DNA of 64,000 nt, taken from assembly GCA_006384855.1 (NCBI GenBank), contig VCJN01001870.1, forward strand, positions 59,587 through 123,586, in the 5' to 3' direction. This DNA comes from Tetraselmis striata. Taxonomy: Eukaryota > Chlorophyta > Chlorodendrophyceae > Chlorodendrales > Chlorodendraceae. Below, piece after piece: positions 33,742-43,447 of this stretch. The notes below the pieces were generated by a model. The model did no database searches. It was not told where the DNA came from and was given only the letters and a program-made list of their open reading frames with translations. The position numbers were made by a program, and so were the translations under genes. The number at the start of each line of letters is the position of its first letter. Position 1 is the first letter of the stretch.

Positions 33742-35070
33742 TCACCTTAGCCACATGCCCAGTGCCCAGACAATCTGCGCAGCCATAACAACACCATCCC
33801 TTTTAGTGACATGTTGTGTAAACACATTGACTATAAATGACATCAAAATACAATCGCAGCATACCTTCAGCACCACAATTGTGCCATTTGTCCTTGTGGC
33901 ATTGAGGATTCCTGTCGCATCAGCAACTAGCTGGATGCTGAGAGACTCCCCGGGTTTGATGAGCCCCTCCTTCAGCAGTAGCCCGGCACGATGCTGAAGC
34001 ACCAGCTTGAGATCCAGTGTGCTTGATATAATGCCCTCCGTAGTGCTGAGCCCCACAGCAGCCAGTTCCTCCCCTTGCCCTTTCAGCATGTCCTCCACTG
34101 ATGGCCACTTGATCATCAAGTTGCCATATGGCAGTACCATATGCACCAGCTTCTACATGTCCGCGTCCCACTCGGAGCTGCTGAGGTTGATGAGACGCTG
34201 AAAGGCATCTTGAGATAGCTTCATGTAAGTGTAGACCTGCACAACATTGTGCTCCCACAACTTTCTAATGGCCAGTAGGGTACGCCTCTCTGTTGCTTTC
34301 AAGTGATGTTTAAACTGCTTAGACTCCAATATGGAGGCCAGCAACTCGGGGTAGTTGGCTAGGAGGGCGCCTAGGATAAAGCGGGGGGTGTGCGCTGCTC
34401 GCACAACCGTTGGCTGGCCCACTAGGTCCGCCTCCTCCACGATGTACGCCTCCTCCCCGTCAGCTCCATGCGCGTCGACACCGCCATGCTGCTGCTGCTG
34501 CTCCGCTCCTTCGTCGCCGCCGGAAAGGGCTCCGAACTGTGGGCCGGGCCCGCCCTCCGCATACACAGACTGCCAGTTGTCGTCGTCTCCGACTGCGTTG
34601 GTGAGCCACGCCTCCAGCTGCTCGGCCTTGCGGCCGATGAACTTGCGCACCGTCTCTCCGGTCGTCGCCTCCCGCAGCTTGTAGGACAGGCCCGCCGGCC
34701 CCTCCCTCCCCGGCTTCTGGCCCCCGCCCTCCTCGTCATTGCCGCTGCCCTCACTGCCAGCTTACTCGGCCTCGCTGCCATTTGACTCAAACATGAGCCG
34801 TATCTTGGCTTTCAGGCGCGCTACCTTCTTGTCGCGCTTCCGGCGCAGGATGTCCGCCTCCACTCGCGCCCTCTCCTCCGCCGCAAGTTGGGACCGCAGC
34901 TCCTTCTCCACTTCTTTCTGCATGTTGACAACCTCCCTCCAGCATGGCTCCGCCTCCTCCGAGGCCGTCGCTCTCTTCAGCAGGTACCTAACCTCTGACT
35001 CGAGGTTTTGCAGCATGGTCGACACACAAGTCGTCGCTGCTGATGCTTGCGACGACGGCCCGGCCGGCAT
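33742..35070 (-). pseudogene. unrecognised transposon-like protein, one frame with two stops
   Basis: A single minus-strand frame stays coherent for about 440 codons but contains TAA at about 34762 and TAG at about 34149. The N-terminal part is a long charged coiled coil (MLQNLESEVRYLLKRATASE, then EERARVEADILRRKRDKKVA). The middle is acidic with a Gln run (EGAEQQQQHGG) and then helical (FILGALLANYPELLASILES). The C-terminal part has SLSIQLVADATGILNATRTN before a possible splice donor (AAG|GTATGC). Two point stops in an otherwise open frame suggest a recently inactivated gene. It converges on the 32.5-33.6 kb gene, so both may belong to one element. No family was recognised. Confidence 0.4.
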
Positions 35071-36230
35071 GTCGCTGCCGTTGGCACCCGCCCGGCTTTC
35101 TCCTCCTCCATCACCACCGGCATCGCCGCGGCTTTCTTAGACTGCCGTTTCTTTGACTTGTAGCCCATGGTACCCGAACGGGGGACGGGGGGAGGGGGCA
35201 AAAGACGTGGCTGTTGTAAGCAAAGATGTTATGCAAGCTGTTGTGACATGCCGTGGAGTGGCAGATGTTGCATCCCGACTATACGCGGCCGCCAGGTCGC
35301 CCCGACTGCCTGCGCACCAGCCGCCACCCAACACCGCATGTACTACCCCCAAAGGGCTTGGCAGAGGTACCTACAAGGTATGTAGACATAGGTCGGGCAC
35401 TATGGTGACTGCCAGTGCGGCCAGAGGTACTGGAGGGCGCGTACGCGTACACGTAAGTTAAAATGTCCGATTCTCGGGCCCGGAACTGCGCTGTGCTGAG
35501 TTTTCAAATCCCGCAGTTGTTTGTTTCGGTAGGTCCAGTACTGCGTTAAGTACTAAAACTACACATGCGCTATTAACCAGCCCGAATACAGAGTTGTTGG
35601 TGCATGCAAGCGCTAAAGCAGTGTTGGAGCAGTGCATGACACGTTTACATGCATCGGAAATGACTGTAGGCAATATAGCACAGTAGTGAGGCCAAAATTA
35701 CATATTGGTGTGGCTACGCCTCTTACCCTCCTGCCGGCCTCACAACCTTCCGTCTATTTATTTGTTGTCATGTTGTCACGCTGTCACGCTTCTATCTCTA
35801 ATTTCACTAGCCTCCCAGACTGTCCCATAATTACACTGTAATGGCCCGTAATCGTGATTTTCCCACGGAATGGGCTTGTAATCGCCGTATATACCGTGTA
35901 ATCGCCACTTTTCTGCTAGACTCGGTAGTTTCACTGGCGTGCCCGGCTGCGCGCGGTCCGTAATTCCTACCAGTATCTAGGCTACTAGTAGCGTGTGCCA
36001 TCCTCACAGTACATTGGGCCCACATCGCGGCTCGCGCGGCAACCCGTAACGTGTGGCACTTCCGCCACACCGTACTTTAACGCCCCAAATATATGCTGCC
36101 TTTCACGGTCCCGCCCTTCCCTATAGTCATCAGTTTCAGTGCTACTGCAACTTGCACTGCAGCCTGCAGTACTGCAGCCTGCATGCAGCATGAAGTACTT
36201 CACTGTAGCCTGCAGTACTGGAAAGTGGAC
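35071..36230. other. noncoding, with CTGCAG-rich palindromic stretch
   Basis: The bulk shows nothing recognisable. At 36140-36235 short direct and inverted copies of CTGCAGCCTGCAGTACTG-like sequence accumulate next to the transposon end that follows. Confidence 0.5.
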
Positions 36231-36440
36231 TGCAGCCCAACCCTAGTCTGGACCAGGGTTGCCCTGAACCCCCCCCCCCCCCCAGAGGTATTCAGTTCAG
36301 CCTGAACTGAATTCAGGCACTTCAGGCTGAATTCAGCTGAAGGGTCTTCAGGCTGAATTCATGCCTGAATTCAGCATGCAGACCCTTCAGTTTAGGTGTT
36401 CAGGTATTGAGACTGAATACCGTGACTGAACCCCCCTCAA
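36231..36440. repeat. left inverted end with TTCAGGCTGAA palindromes
   Basis: CCCAACCCTAGTCTGGACCA is followed by a C run (about 36270-36284) and overlapping copies of TTCAGGCTGAATTCAG. It can fold on itself in many registers. The inverted partner is at 38865-39000. Confidence 0.65.
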
Positions 36441-36549
36441 GGCTTGTACATATTGTGTATGGTGTGGGCATATCAGCGCCTATTCCATCACTACTCCCTA
36501 GCGGCAAGCATGACAACACATGGACCTCCGGAGACATGCATATGGAGTG

Positions 36550-36554
<5 letters not shown>

Positions 36555-36616
<62 letters not shown>
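36555..36616. repeat. (GT)n microsatellite, about 31 units
   Basis: Uninterrupted TG dinucleotides run inside the hAT-like element downstream of the transposase stop. Confidence 0.95.
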
Positions 36617-36618
<2 letters not shown>

Positions 36619-36799
36619 CATGCCGTTCCGCTGAGCAAGAGGTGGTCGGCGAGCCGGCGCGCCTTTGCGCCCCCCCCCCATCCTCCAAGAGACAGTGGCC
36701 AATAAATTACTCAGTGCTTTTGTAAAGAAATTGTTACATGACTTCGATGAAAAAACCCCGACCCTCCCGCCTTCGCAGGCTGCCGGTGTCTTGATAACT

Positions 36800-38452
36800 T
36801 CTTTACGATTCGATGGCTGCGCTGTCGTCCAGCAGTGACTGCACATACTCCGCACAGCTGATGCGGGCTTCCACGGTGCGGCTCGCCGCAATGTCCGCAA
36901 CTACATACGCCACCAACCTAGCACGTCACACGCCTCGTCCGGATTGGGCGCGGCGGTATCCTCGCAGAAGGCTGTCAACTCAATTTCTATCTGGGAAGCA
37001 AACAACTGCCTAGTCTCCTCAGATGTGTCACCGTCATCATCAGGGGCACCGTCACCACTAGCATAATCATCACTATCAAGGTCACACAAGGCAACGCGGC
37101 GCTTGGTAGGGGCGGCCTCGGCACGCATCTGGGTGGATGCATTCTTCTTCTCTCGCTCCATGTGCAGCTTCAGCTCCAGCAGTGTTGGCAACAACGCTTC
37201 CGTCTTGTATTGCCTCATTAGTGCCTTGCTGCTGCGGCGCCGCGCTCTCTCTTCCTCGTCACGGGCAGCCAACACAAAAATGTCCCCAAGAAGAAGCGGG
37301 GGTCCACAGCGTTGCACAGCGTTGCTAGTACCTCATGTCGGCGGTGATGGTCTAAGGTCCCGAAGGGCGCCATCATGTTGTTCACCTCACTCAGAATGGG
37401 GTCGATCATGGCATCGCTCTGTGTCTTCAGATCACTGTTGAACCTGTATGCATACCCACAGGTGCTGCTAAGATTATTGTAGACAAGCAAAGATCATGCA
37501 TGAAAGGGCGCGGGGCGTACTGTTCGTCACCATCATCGTCCTCATCAGCTCTGCCGGGGCGGGTGGCAGAGATAGCCACAGATTGGTTGCGGATCTCAGT
37601 GTATTTGGCCTCCAGCTTGGCGATGGAGTACAAAGCGTCGGACAACAGCCAATGGGAACCGTTGCTCTGTGCCAGCTTGACGAGTTTGCAGGGGTAGGAC
37701 AGCACATCCTCCATGGCCGCTGCCACAGACCATTCCGCGTGGGTGGGCTGCCGCTCTCGCAAGTTTGTGCTGGCGGTCTGCGGCATTGTGCCATACAAGT
37801 GGTCCACCACAGCACGTGCCGTGATAAGGCTCCTCAGCATGCTCCATGTCTAACATGCACATGCAAGCAATACACATGTCAATATGTTGTATTGCAGCAC
37901 GACATGGCATGCACATCAGCTCAAGAGTAATACAAAACAGCACGGCATGTTGTGTAAACTTACGCTGGTGAAGCGCGTCTTCACTGGTGTGATGAACTTG
38001 ACAGCCTTCACCCGCATCTCACGGCATGCGAGGCTCAGCGCGTGCCAGCCCTTGGAGGACTTCTTGATCCAGGTGATGCAAGATTTAAGTTTATTCTGAA
38101 TCTTGCTCAAGGTGAAACTCTGCACGTACACATCCAACACACATGTGGCAGTCAGTAGATAGTGGAGCTGGGCATGTCTACAACATCACATGGGATGCCG
38201 GCTGCTTGCTCATCGTCACTGTCAAGTTCTATCGGTGGTTCAGCGCGGGCACTGTCGGGCCGGGGCAAAGCGGACTGCGACGAGTCGCCAACGTTACGGC
38301 GGTTCGCTTGTATGGCGGGATGGGCCGGGGCGCGAGCATGGTGGCGGCGGCGGCATGCTCTCTCCGTGGCCGGCGGCCTGCATGTCGACTTCGGCCTCCG
38401 CAGCGCCGGCGTAAGATTCGGCGGTATCCGAGGCAACCTGCTCGGCTTCCAT
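36800..38452 (-). pseudogene. hAT-family transposase, multi-exon, decayed
   Basis: From the ATG at 38452 the frame gives an acidic N terminus (MEAEQVASDTAESYAG) and breaks. An exon at about 38122-37968 (SFTLSKIQNKLKSCITWIKK to VKFITPVKTRFTS) joins across an intron (GTAAGT...TTAG) to TWSMLRSLITARAVVDHLYG. This is the conserved hAT region ending in 'TRW/F-x-S..ML'. Further exons give LEAKYTEIRNQSVAI, EVLATLCNAVDPRFFLG (the LDPR block) and the C-terminal dimerisation domain (ELTAFCEDTAAPNPDEACDV, then LGWWR). Frameshifts near 38300, 37290 and 36905 disable it. hAT transposases cut and paste DNA with 8-bp duplications. Confidence 0.6.
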
Positions 38453-38460
38453 AATCAGCT

Positions 38461-38495
<35 letters not shown>

Positions 38496-38864
38496 GGGTG
38501 TAGGGTTGAGACTGGAGACTTGAGAGTGGCTGGAGAGTGTAGTGCTGTGATCGCGCGCCATTTGGTGATGTTGTATTCCGTATTCCTTGGCGGCGGGCGC
38601 CAGCCTGCGTTGCCGCCCCACCAAGGAAGACAGCAAGTGCAGGATGGCGCATTACAGAAACTGAAAACACCGTTTAACACTGCGCAATATACTATTGGCG
38701 CACCATCATGTACTATATGCCGTAAATGTGGGCCTGGTACGGATGCGGCCATGTGCGACACCTAGTAGGGCGATTATAGTACAATTTCTCTGCGGATTCG
38801 GACATATCAGAGCGAATGGATTCTACCGCTAGCCGCTACACTCAAAACTCGTACGTTTAGAGGG

Positions 38865-39000
38865 ACTTCAGGCAGGGGGTATTCATGCCATTTTCGCTAG
38901 GTATTTAGCCTGAACTGAATTCAGCTGAAGTCGGGACTTCAGCCTGAAGTGGTCTGAACTGAAGCCCCTTCAGGGTAACCCTGGTCTGGGCCATGGTTGG
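38865..39000. repeat. right inverted end of the hAT-like element
   Basis: This is the reverse complement of the type seen at 36231-36440: TTCAGCTGAAGTC blocks, then TTCAGGGTAACCCTGGTCTGG and GGTTGGG. It is followed by GGCATAAG repeats that also occur at about 39100-39125, 40014 and, inverted, at 45279. Confidence 0.6.
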
Positions 39001-39302
39001 GCATAAGGCATAAGTTATTCCGGGAAACATATGTTATGACATAACATATTAAGTGGTTACGCTTATGAGGAAGTCCCATCGAAAATCGGCAGAAGTCCCA
39101 GGCATAAGTGCCCGGCATAAGTGCCGATAAAACCCGCAGTTGGCTCCCCCGCAGACTGCGTACTGCTCGTAGATACAGTACCTATGTACGAGGTGTTCAT
39201 TTACGAGGCGATGGTACGAAATTATAAGTAATGTACTCGTGATGCCGGCACACAGACGACCGTCGCAGAGGCAATCTTCCCGCCGGATCGCTATCCAGCA
39301 CC

Positions 39303-39932
39303 TTGCCAGCAGGCGCACAGGCGCCCGCCATGACTACACCAACACCCCCAACGGGCAAGGACGAGGCAACGTTGACGGGCTCCGCCATGTCTACATGCGC
39401 TGGAAGCTCCGTACTGTCGCGCCATACTGCAGTTCGCAGCGAGATTTGCTCCGGTACGGGCGATGGCGGCTCGTCACCCGCCGCTAGTGAGCAGACACCC
39501 GCCGCCGCACCACCCGTTGCGGCTGCTGCCACCACCACCGCCCCAACAGCCGACGATTATTCGAACTTCCCGGCTTTCGATAAGGCTGAACGCGGCGCTT
39601 CGGACACACGAACTGTTGAGGGCATTCGCCGCGGGCGCGCACGGATTGAGCTGGTGAAGAAGAATCGTAAGGCGTCCTGGGGATCGCACGCGACCCGCAG
39701 GAAGTCGCCTTACTGGGGCTTAATCGTCGACAACTCTTCCCGGGAGGCTGACGACTGCGAGGTTGTGGATGGCTCGTCCGCTGGAGAGGCAATATGCTGT
39801 ATTTTGTGTTTCGGCTCGAAAACCAACCAGATGCACCCGAAGTTTCCGAGAGAGGGGCCCTTCTGTGCGACTGTGGAGGAGCTGAACGCCAAGACGTGGG
39901 CTGAGCCGATGGCTGAGCTGGCCCTATCGTAA
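39303..39932 (+). CDS. unrecognised protein with CxxC motif, possibly transposon N-terminal domain
   Basis: A 209-codon open frame starts with a Thr/Pro/Ala-rich segment (TPPTGKDEATLTGSAM). It continues with a basic stretch (IRRGRARIELVKKNRKASWG) and a folded-looking part with EAICCILCFGSKTNQMHPKF and ELNAKTWAEPM. The CC-x-x-C pair and following His recall BED-type zinc fingers at the start of hAT transposases. The frame ends 110 bp before the inverted repeat that borders the viral insert, so the rest of a transposase may have been displaced. Identification is weak. Confidence 0.4.
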   Translation: MPAGAQAPAMTTPTPPTGKDEATLTGSAMSTCAGSSVLSRHTAVRSEICSGTGDGGSSPAASEQTPAAAPPVAAAATTTAPTADDYSNFPAFDKAERGASDTRTVEGIRRGRARIELVKKNRKASWGSHATRRKSPYWGLIVDNSSREADDCEVVDGSSAGEAICCILCFGSKTNQMHPKFPREGPFCATVEELNAKTWAEPMAELALS

Positions 39933-40043
39933 CGGTTCCAAGCTGTTCCCCAAGTACGAGCTGACATACAAAGGTCGCGGTGGCGGTGTATTTCGGCCAC
40001 TTCCTCACTTCTTATGCCATAAATTATGGCATAATTATGTTAC

Positions 40044-41164
40044 TAAGCGGCGCTTCGCGCCGAGGATTTGTGGAGGTGCCCCTACCTCTTGGGTTGAGCG
40101 TGGTGCGGCCGTGCGGGATGCGGGCCGCTTTTAGCCGGCTTGCAGTGTTGATCTTGTAATACTGTTGTTTCCGGGTAATAATGCTTTTAGCGTTAGATTT
40201 GTCAGTAATTTATTTTTCAAAAGAGACGTATTATTTTGTAAAACAGATTAAATCTGCAAGCCGCGTAAAAGCGGGCCGCTGACTACTGGTGTGCATTACA
40301 AAAAGGCCGATACCCAACCCACCGCTAAAAGTTGTACTACCCCCCCCAAAAAAAAAACAGCACTACAAGATCAGCAATACAGTACAAGCCGCCCACAGGC
40401 GGCCCGCATCCCGCACGAGGCCGCGCAGGTCGGGCCGGTCGTCAGGTCTACGGGGCGGGCACGGCGCGAATCGCCACGCCCGCCGCCTGTACCGGCACCG
40501 GACGCCGGACGCCGTCGTTCGACCGTCGCCCGTCCGTCGACGGACGCCGGGCCCCGGGTCGGCGGACTGCCCCCGCACCGCGGCGACCCCTTTTTACACC
40601 ATCATGTTACAGCATATCCTCGGACCACCGTGTATATAGTCGCTGTATAAATATAGAGGGCGAGTCTCGCTTGCTGATTCAGCAGTAAAAACGCGCTGCG
40701 GTACCGCGTTATTTTGGCGTTTTAGACGAATATATGACGTGCCTGGGCTAGAATACACGCGCATCCATTCAGAATGTTACCGTACATGTACCAGTACCGT
40801 GAAATCAAACGAGCGAAAACCGAACGTATGACGGTTCATACGCGAAGCGCGTATGTGACAGGACGGACGGAGGACATTCGTGATTTTTGCAGTATGTTTC
40901 CGGTATAATTCACGATAGACCCATCTTAGTCGCAGGATTTTTACGGACTGTGGTAGGAGTGCCTAGAAATCAAACGAGCACAGATCGAACGTATGACGGT
41001 TCATTCACGAAGACGCAGCACACGAGGACGGAGGACGGAGGACGGAGGACGGACGCCTAAAAATCCGTGATAAAACCGTATTGTAAGCGGTATCGATTCT
41101 CTCGTATTCCAGGCGATTTCGTACGCGGCTCTCCTTTTCCTCCGCTCAACCCAAGAGGTAGGGG
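40044..41164 (-). repeat. 1.1-kb dispersed repeat, copy B (inverted, left flank of viral insert)
   Basis: This is the reverse complement of copy A. It begins TAAGCGGCGCTTCGCGCC (3' hairpin end) and finishes CGCTCAACCCAAGAGGTAGGGG (5' end). It lacks the 115-bp internal duplication of copy A and is otherwise nearly identical. With copy C it forms long inverted repeats around 41165-44192. Internal landmarks are CGAACGTATGACGGTTCAT (twice) and the TCC(GTCCTCC)n tract. Confidence 0.9.
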
Positions 41165-41399
41165 AACTCTTTCTCAGATAATTATGGGACACCCCCAGCC
41201 GCTCCGTATCTTGTAGGCGCGCGCTCGCTTGCGGCGCCGCGAGCGAGCGAGCGTTTTGGACGCGGGGAATAAGACGCGGGCGTAAAGGGACAGCACGCGG
41301 CAGTCACTGCCAATCTCGCCGCGCGTACTTTCCCAGAATGAACGCGTTCTAGAGCGCGGCGACCGCGAGACCTCCAGGCGTCGCCGGAGCGCTGTCTTC

Positions 41400-41778
41400 T
41401 CCAAGGCATCGTCGTCGGTCCAACATCGTGGCGCGCCAGAAAAAGGTGATCAGGAAAAACATGTCGGGCGGCGCCGGCCAGGAGGTGGACCCCAGAATGG
41501 TTTTCATCATGGACGACTGCCTGTTCGACGACCGGTGGGTGCGCGACGTCAACATCCGCTCCATCTTCATGAACGGCAGGCACATGAAGATCATGTTCAT
41601 CTTCACCATGCAGTACCCGCTCGGCGTGCCCCCGGTGCTCCGCGCCAACATCGACTACGTCTTCATCCTGCGCGAGCATATCGTCAGCAACCGCAACCGC
41701 ATCTACGACAACTACTGCGGCATGCTGCCCAGCTTCGACATCTTCTGCACGGTGCTGGACAACACGACGGAGAACAAA
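41400..41778 (+). pseudogene. A32-like viral DNA-packaging ATPase, C-terminal two thirds
   Basis: A32/FtsK-HerA-type ATPases pump viral DNA into capsids. The frame gives IVARQKKVIRKN, a Walker B block VFIMDDCLFDD with the catalytic acidic pair, and IRSIFMNGRHMKIMFIFTMQ. After it come YPLGVPPVLRANIDYVFILR and YCGMLPSFDIFCTVLDNTTE, all hallmarks of the family in Mimiviridae and phycodnaviruses. The Walker A half (about 90 residues) is missing on the left and the reading loses homology after NTTEN at about 41778, where opposite-strand Hint sequence begins. It could not hydrolyse ATP. A host gene is excluded by the family signature. Confidence 0.85.
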
Positions 41779-41786
41779 GCGGGCAC

Positions 41787-41993
41787 GTGGAAGACGTGGT
41801 CCTCGGTGCACCGGACGGAGGTGCCGTCGCTGAGCTGCACCTCGAGGAACTGGACCGGGCGGTCGAGTCTCTGCACGTCGACGAGGGCGAACGCGTCCCC
41901 GTCCCAGAGCTCGACGGCTCGGCGGCCGGCCAGGCGCTTGACGGGCGTGGGCCCGCTCCGGGTGATGACGCGCTGCGTCCCCGCGACGGCCAT
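41787..41993 (-). pseudogene. intein-like Hint domain, N-terminal part
   Basis: On the minus strand from ATG 41993 the frame reads MAVAGTQRVITRSG, VKRLAGRRAVELWDGDAF and FLEVQLSDGTSVRCTEDHVF. The GT-x-V-x-x-x-x-G start (block A) and T-x-x-H (block B) are those of self-splicing inteins, closest in style to those in viral and cellular ribonucleotide reductases. Position 1, normally Cys or Ser, is Met here, the homing-endonuclease and C-terminal splicing blocks are absent, and no extein is recognisable, so splicing is impossible. The 3' edge coincides with the broken end of the ATPase fragment on the other strand. Confidence 0.6.
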
Positions 41994-42084
41994 GTTTGCA
42001 CATATACTCCCCAAAATAATGTCAGGTTGGGGGTAGCCACCGTGATGATGCAGTGAGGTTTCCGCTCTCGACCATGAAACGAGG

Positions 42085-42123
42085 GTTTATCACGGATTTT
42101 TAGGCGGTCCACCTCCGTCCTCG
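42085..42123 (+). promoter_or_regulatory. motif shared with flanking repeats, between viral genes
   Basis: TTTATCACGGATTTTTAGGCG followed by a degenerate CCTCCGTCCTCG tract matches the same block inside copies A (about 4746), B (inverted, about 41055) and C (about 44203). It lies just upstream of the RPB10 fragment. It may be a viral intergenic element, such as a promoter or transcript-end signal. Confidence 0.7.
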
Positions 42124-42139
42124 TTCCAGGCCGAACCAT

Positions 42140-42285
42140 TCCATCGGTTCCATTCCGATCCTCGCAGCCCTCGCCGACCAGCGGGGGCGGCGTCGCGCCG
42201 GCAGGCCATGGACGAGCTGGGCCTGGTCCGCTACTGCTGCCGCCGCCACTTTTTGTCGCAGGTGGACCTGATAGAGCGCATCTAG
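42140..42285 (+). pseudogene. RPB10-like RNA polymerase subunit, C-terminal part
   Basis: RPB10 is a small zinc-binding subunit shared by eukaryotic RNA polymerases and encoded by several giant viruses. The frame SRRQAMDELGLVRYCCRRHF, then LSQVDLIERI and TAG (42283-42285), is the typical second half with the RYCCRR zinc ligands. The N-terminal CFTCG zinc pair is not seen upstream, where the sequence is low-complexity, so the gene is truncated. It is intronless and differs from host codon context only by being slightly richer in Arg. The small size makes homology rest on about 30 residues, but the CCRR signature is distinctive. Confidence 0.75.
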
Positions 42286-42328
42286 CCAGCCAGTCCTTGA
42301 TCGCGGTCCGAAGTCTCGTCGTCGGAAG

Positions 42329-42564
42329 ATGGACGTCGCGAAGGTGGTTCTGACCCACCCCCTCGCGCGCCTCCCGGATCGGGCGGGCGGGCGGGCGGCG
42401 GGATACGATGCGAGGTTCCCCGGGGGCACTACATGCGCGTGGCCCCGCGGTCCGGACTGGCGGTCAACCACGGCGTTCAGACGGGGGCGGGGGTGGTCGA
42501 CGAGGACTACCGCGGAGAGATCAAGGTTCTCTCGTCGCGGTACCATCGTCGAATCATCGCTTAG
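42329..42564 (+). pseudogene. dUTPase, frameshifted and internally deleted
   Basis: dUTPase hydrolyses dUTP to keep uracil out of DNA and is common in large DNA viruses. The start reads [20 protein letters not shown] and motif I (RAAGYD). Near 42412 the frame changes and about 25 residues are missing before [20 protein letters not shown] (motif II, PRSGLA) and [16 protein letters not shown] (motif III). Motifs IV and V are lost; the frame ends RYHRRIIA and TAG at 42562-42564. The usual length is about 145 residues; here about 75 codons remain. Part of the active site is kept but trimer function is not expected. Confidence 0.8.
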
Positions 42565-42607
42565 CTAAGGTACCTTCCCGGATCGGACTCGCCGTGGTAC
42601 CTTAGCT
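42563..42607 (+). terminator. 12-bp perfect hairpin overlapping the dUTPase stop
   Basis: AGCTAAGGTACC (42563-42574) and its exact reverse complement (42596-42607) enclose 21 bases. The stem begins inside the stop codon. Mimivirus-type viruses end transcripts at such gene-terminal palindromes (the hairpin rule), so a viral 3'-end signal is the likely role. Confidence 0.6.
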
Positions 42608-42940
42608 GGTGTACAGACGCGAGGTCGCGGACGGCTACGCGATCACCAAGCGCTTCGAGTGCCCCCACTGGAACGACCTGGTGCGCCTGCCTTCCCCGCC
42701 GGGGGGGTGGTCCTCCTACGGCGGGATGGACTGTCACCACGTCCAAGACGTCCCCAACCTGGGAAAATTCAAAAGGACCGCGCTCACCATGCGGTCGTCC
42801 TTCAAGATGCCGTGATGGGTGGCCAGCAAGCTGGAGACCGTGGTCGACGAGTGGCCGCTCAGCCTGACCCTCGAGTGGGTCCAGGACCTGATGCCCAGGG
42901 CGCGCCGCCCCGGCCTCCGCCGCAGGGCCGCCGAGGCGCC
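42608..42940 (+). pseudogene. unrecognised viral frame
   Basis: The forward frame reads REVADGYAITKRFECPHWND, GWSSYGGMDCHHVQDVPNLG and, after a TGA at about 42814, WVASKLETVVDEWPLSLTLE. Composition is protein-like and it sits in line with the viral genes, but no family was recognised. The reverse frame across it is also open and cannot be excluded. Confidence 0.3.
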
Positions 42941-42984
42941 GTGGTAGGATCATCGGGTCCGTCGGCGGCACTCTCGCTCTCGAC

Positions 42985-43447
42985 CATGAGCTCCGACGAC
43001 CCCGCCGCCCCCGCCGCCGCCGCAGCCGCCCCCCTGGGGATGTCTAGCCTCCAGGTGCGCATCCTGTTTTTCATGGGGCTGAGCCTCCTGAGCAACTTCA
43101 GCGGGGAGCTGCTCCCGTGCGACATCCAGAAGGTGTTCGACACCAACATGTACGCCAAGCACCTGCTCGGCGCGATGCTGATGCTCTTCTTCAACAGGAT
43201 GACGAGGGCGGCGACGATGACGAGGGCGATGGCGACGAGGACGGCGAGGACGAGGGCGATGGCGAGGACGAGGCGGAAGAAGACGAGGAACGGGTTATCG
43301 ACCCGGATCGGTCCTGGCGCAGCCTGTCCAGCGCCGCGCGGCGGTCGTTCGGGGTCAAGAGGGCCTCCGCCGCGCGACACGGCGGCGCGGAGGTGGCGCG
43401 GCGGCGGTTGGGCTGGACGAACGCCCCCGGCGCCCGCCTGCTTCTGA
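42985..43447 (+). pseudogene. viral membrane protein 1 with acidic repeat
   Basis: From the ATG at 42986 the frame encodes an Ala-rich start, a hydrophobic segment (VRILFFMGLSLLSNF), then LLPCDIQKVFDTNMYAKHLL and GAMLMLFF. The CDIQK..NMY-KHLLG block resembles a conserved multi-pass membrane protein of mimivirus-like viruses. At about 43195 the reading should switch to a frame with an Asp/Glu/Gly-rich repeat (DEGDGDEDGEDEGDGEDEAE) and SWRSLSSAARRSF; the original frame becomes Arg/Thr-rich and stops at 43447. A slippage within the GACGAGG repeats explains the shift. Confidence 0.45.

Larger units (their letters stand above)
36231..39000 (-). mobile_element. hAT-like DNA transposon with TTCAG-rich inverted ends
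   Basis: The left end (36231-36440) and the right end (38865-39000, inverted) share CCCAACC(C/A)TGG..CCAGGGTT and adjoining TTCAGGCTGAA palindromes. Between them the minus strand encodes a hAT-type transposase in several exons. The terminal plus subterminal palindrome layout and the transposase make a DNA transposon the best reading. No clear 8-bp target duplication was found at the presumed ends, so the boundaries are approximate. Confidence 0.5.

Noticed and set aside
11571-34764. Alternative genetic code with TAG/TAA read as glutamine, suggested by isolated stops in otherwise coherent frames
   Set aside because: SF1 and the CDPK gene both end naturally in TAG at the expected C terminus, and the other interrupted frames also contain frameshifts, as expected of pseudogenes.
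41182-42003. Long minus-strand frame (273 codons) across the packaging ATPase
   Set aside because: It is the antisense shadow of the ATPase fragment, His/Arg-rich with no recognisable domain.
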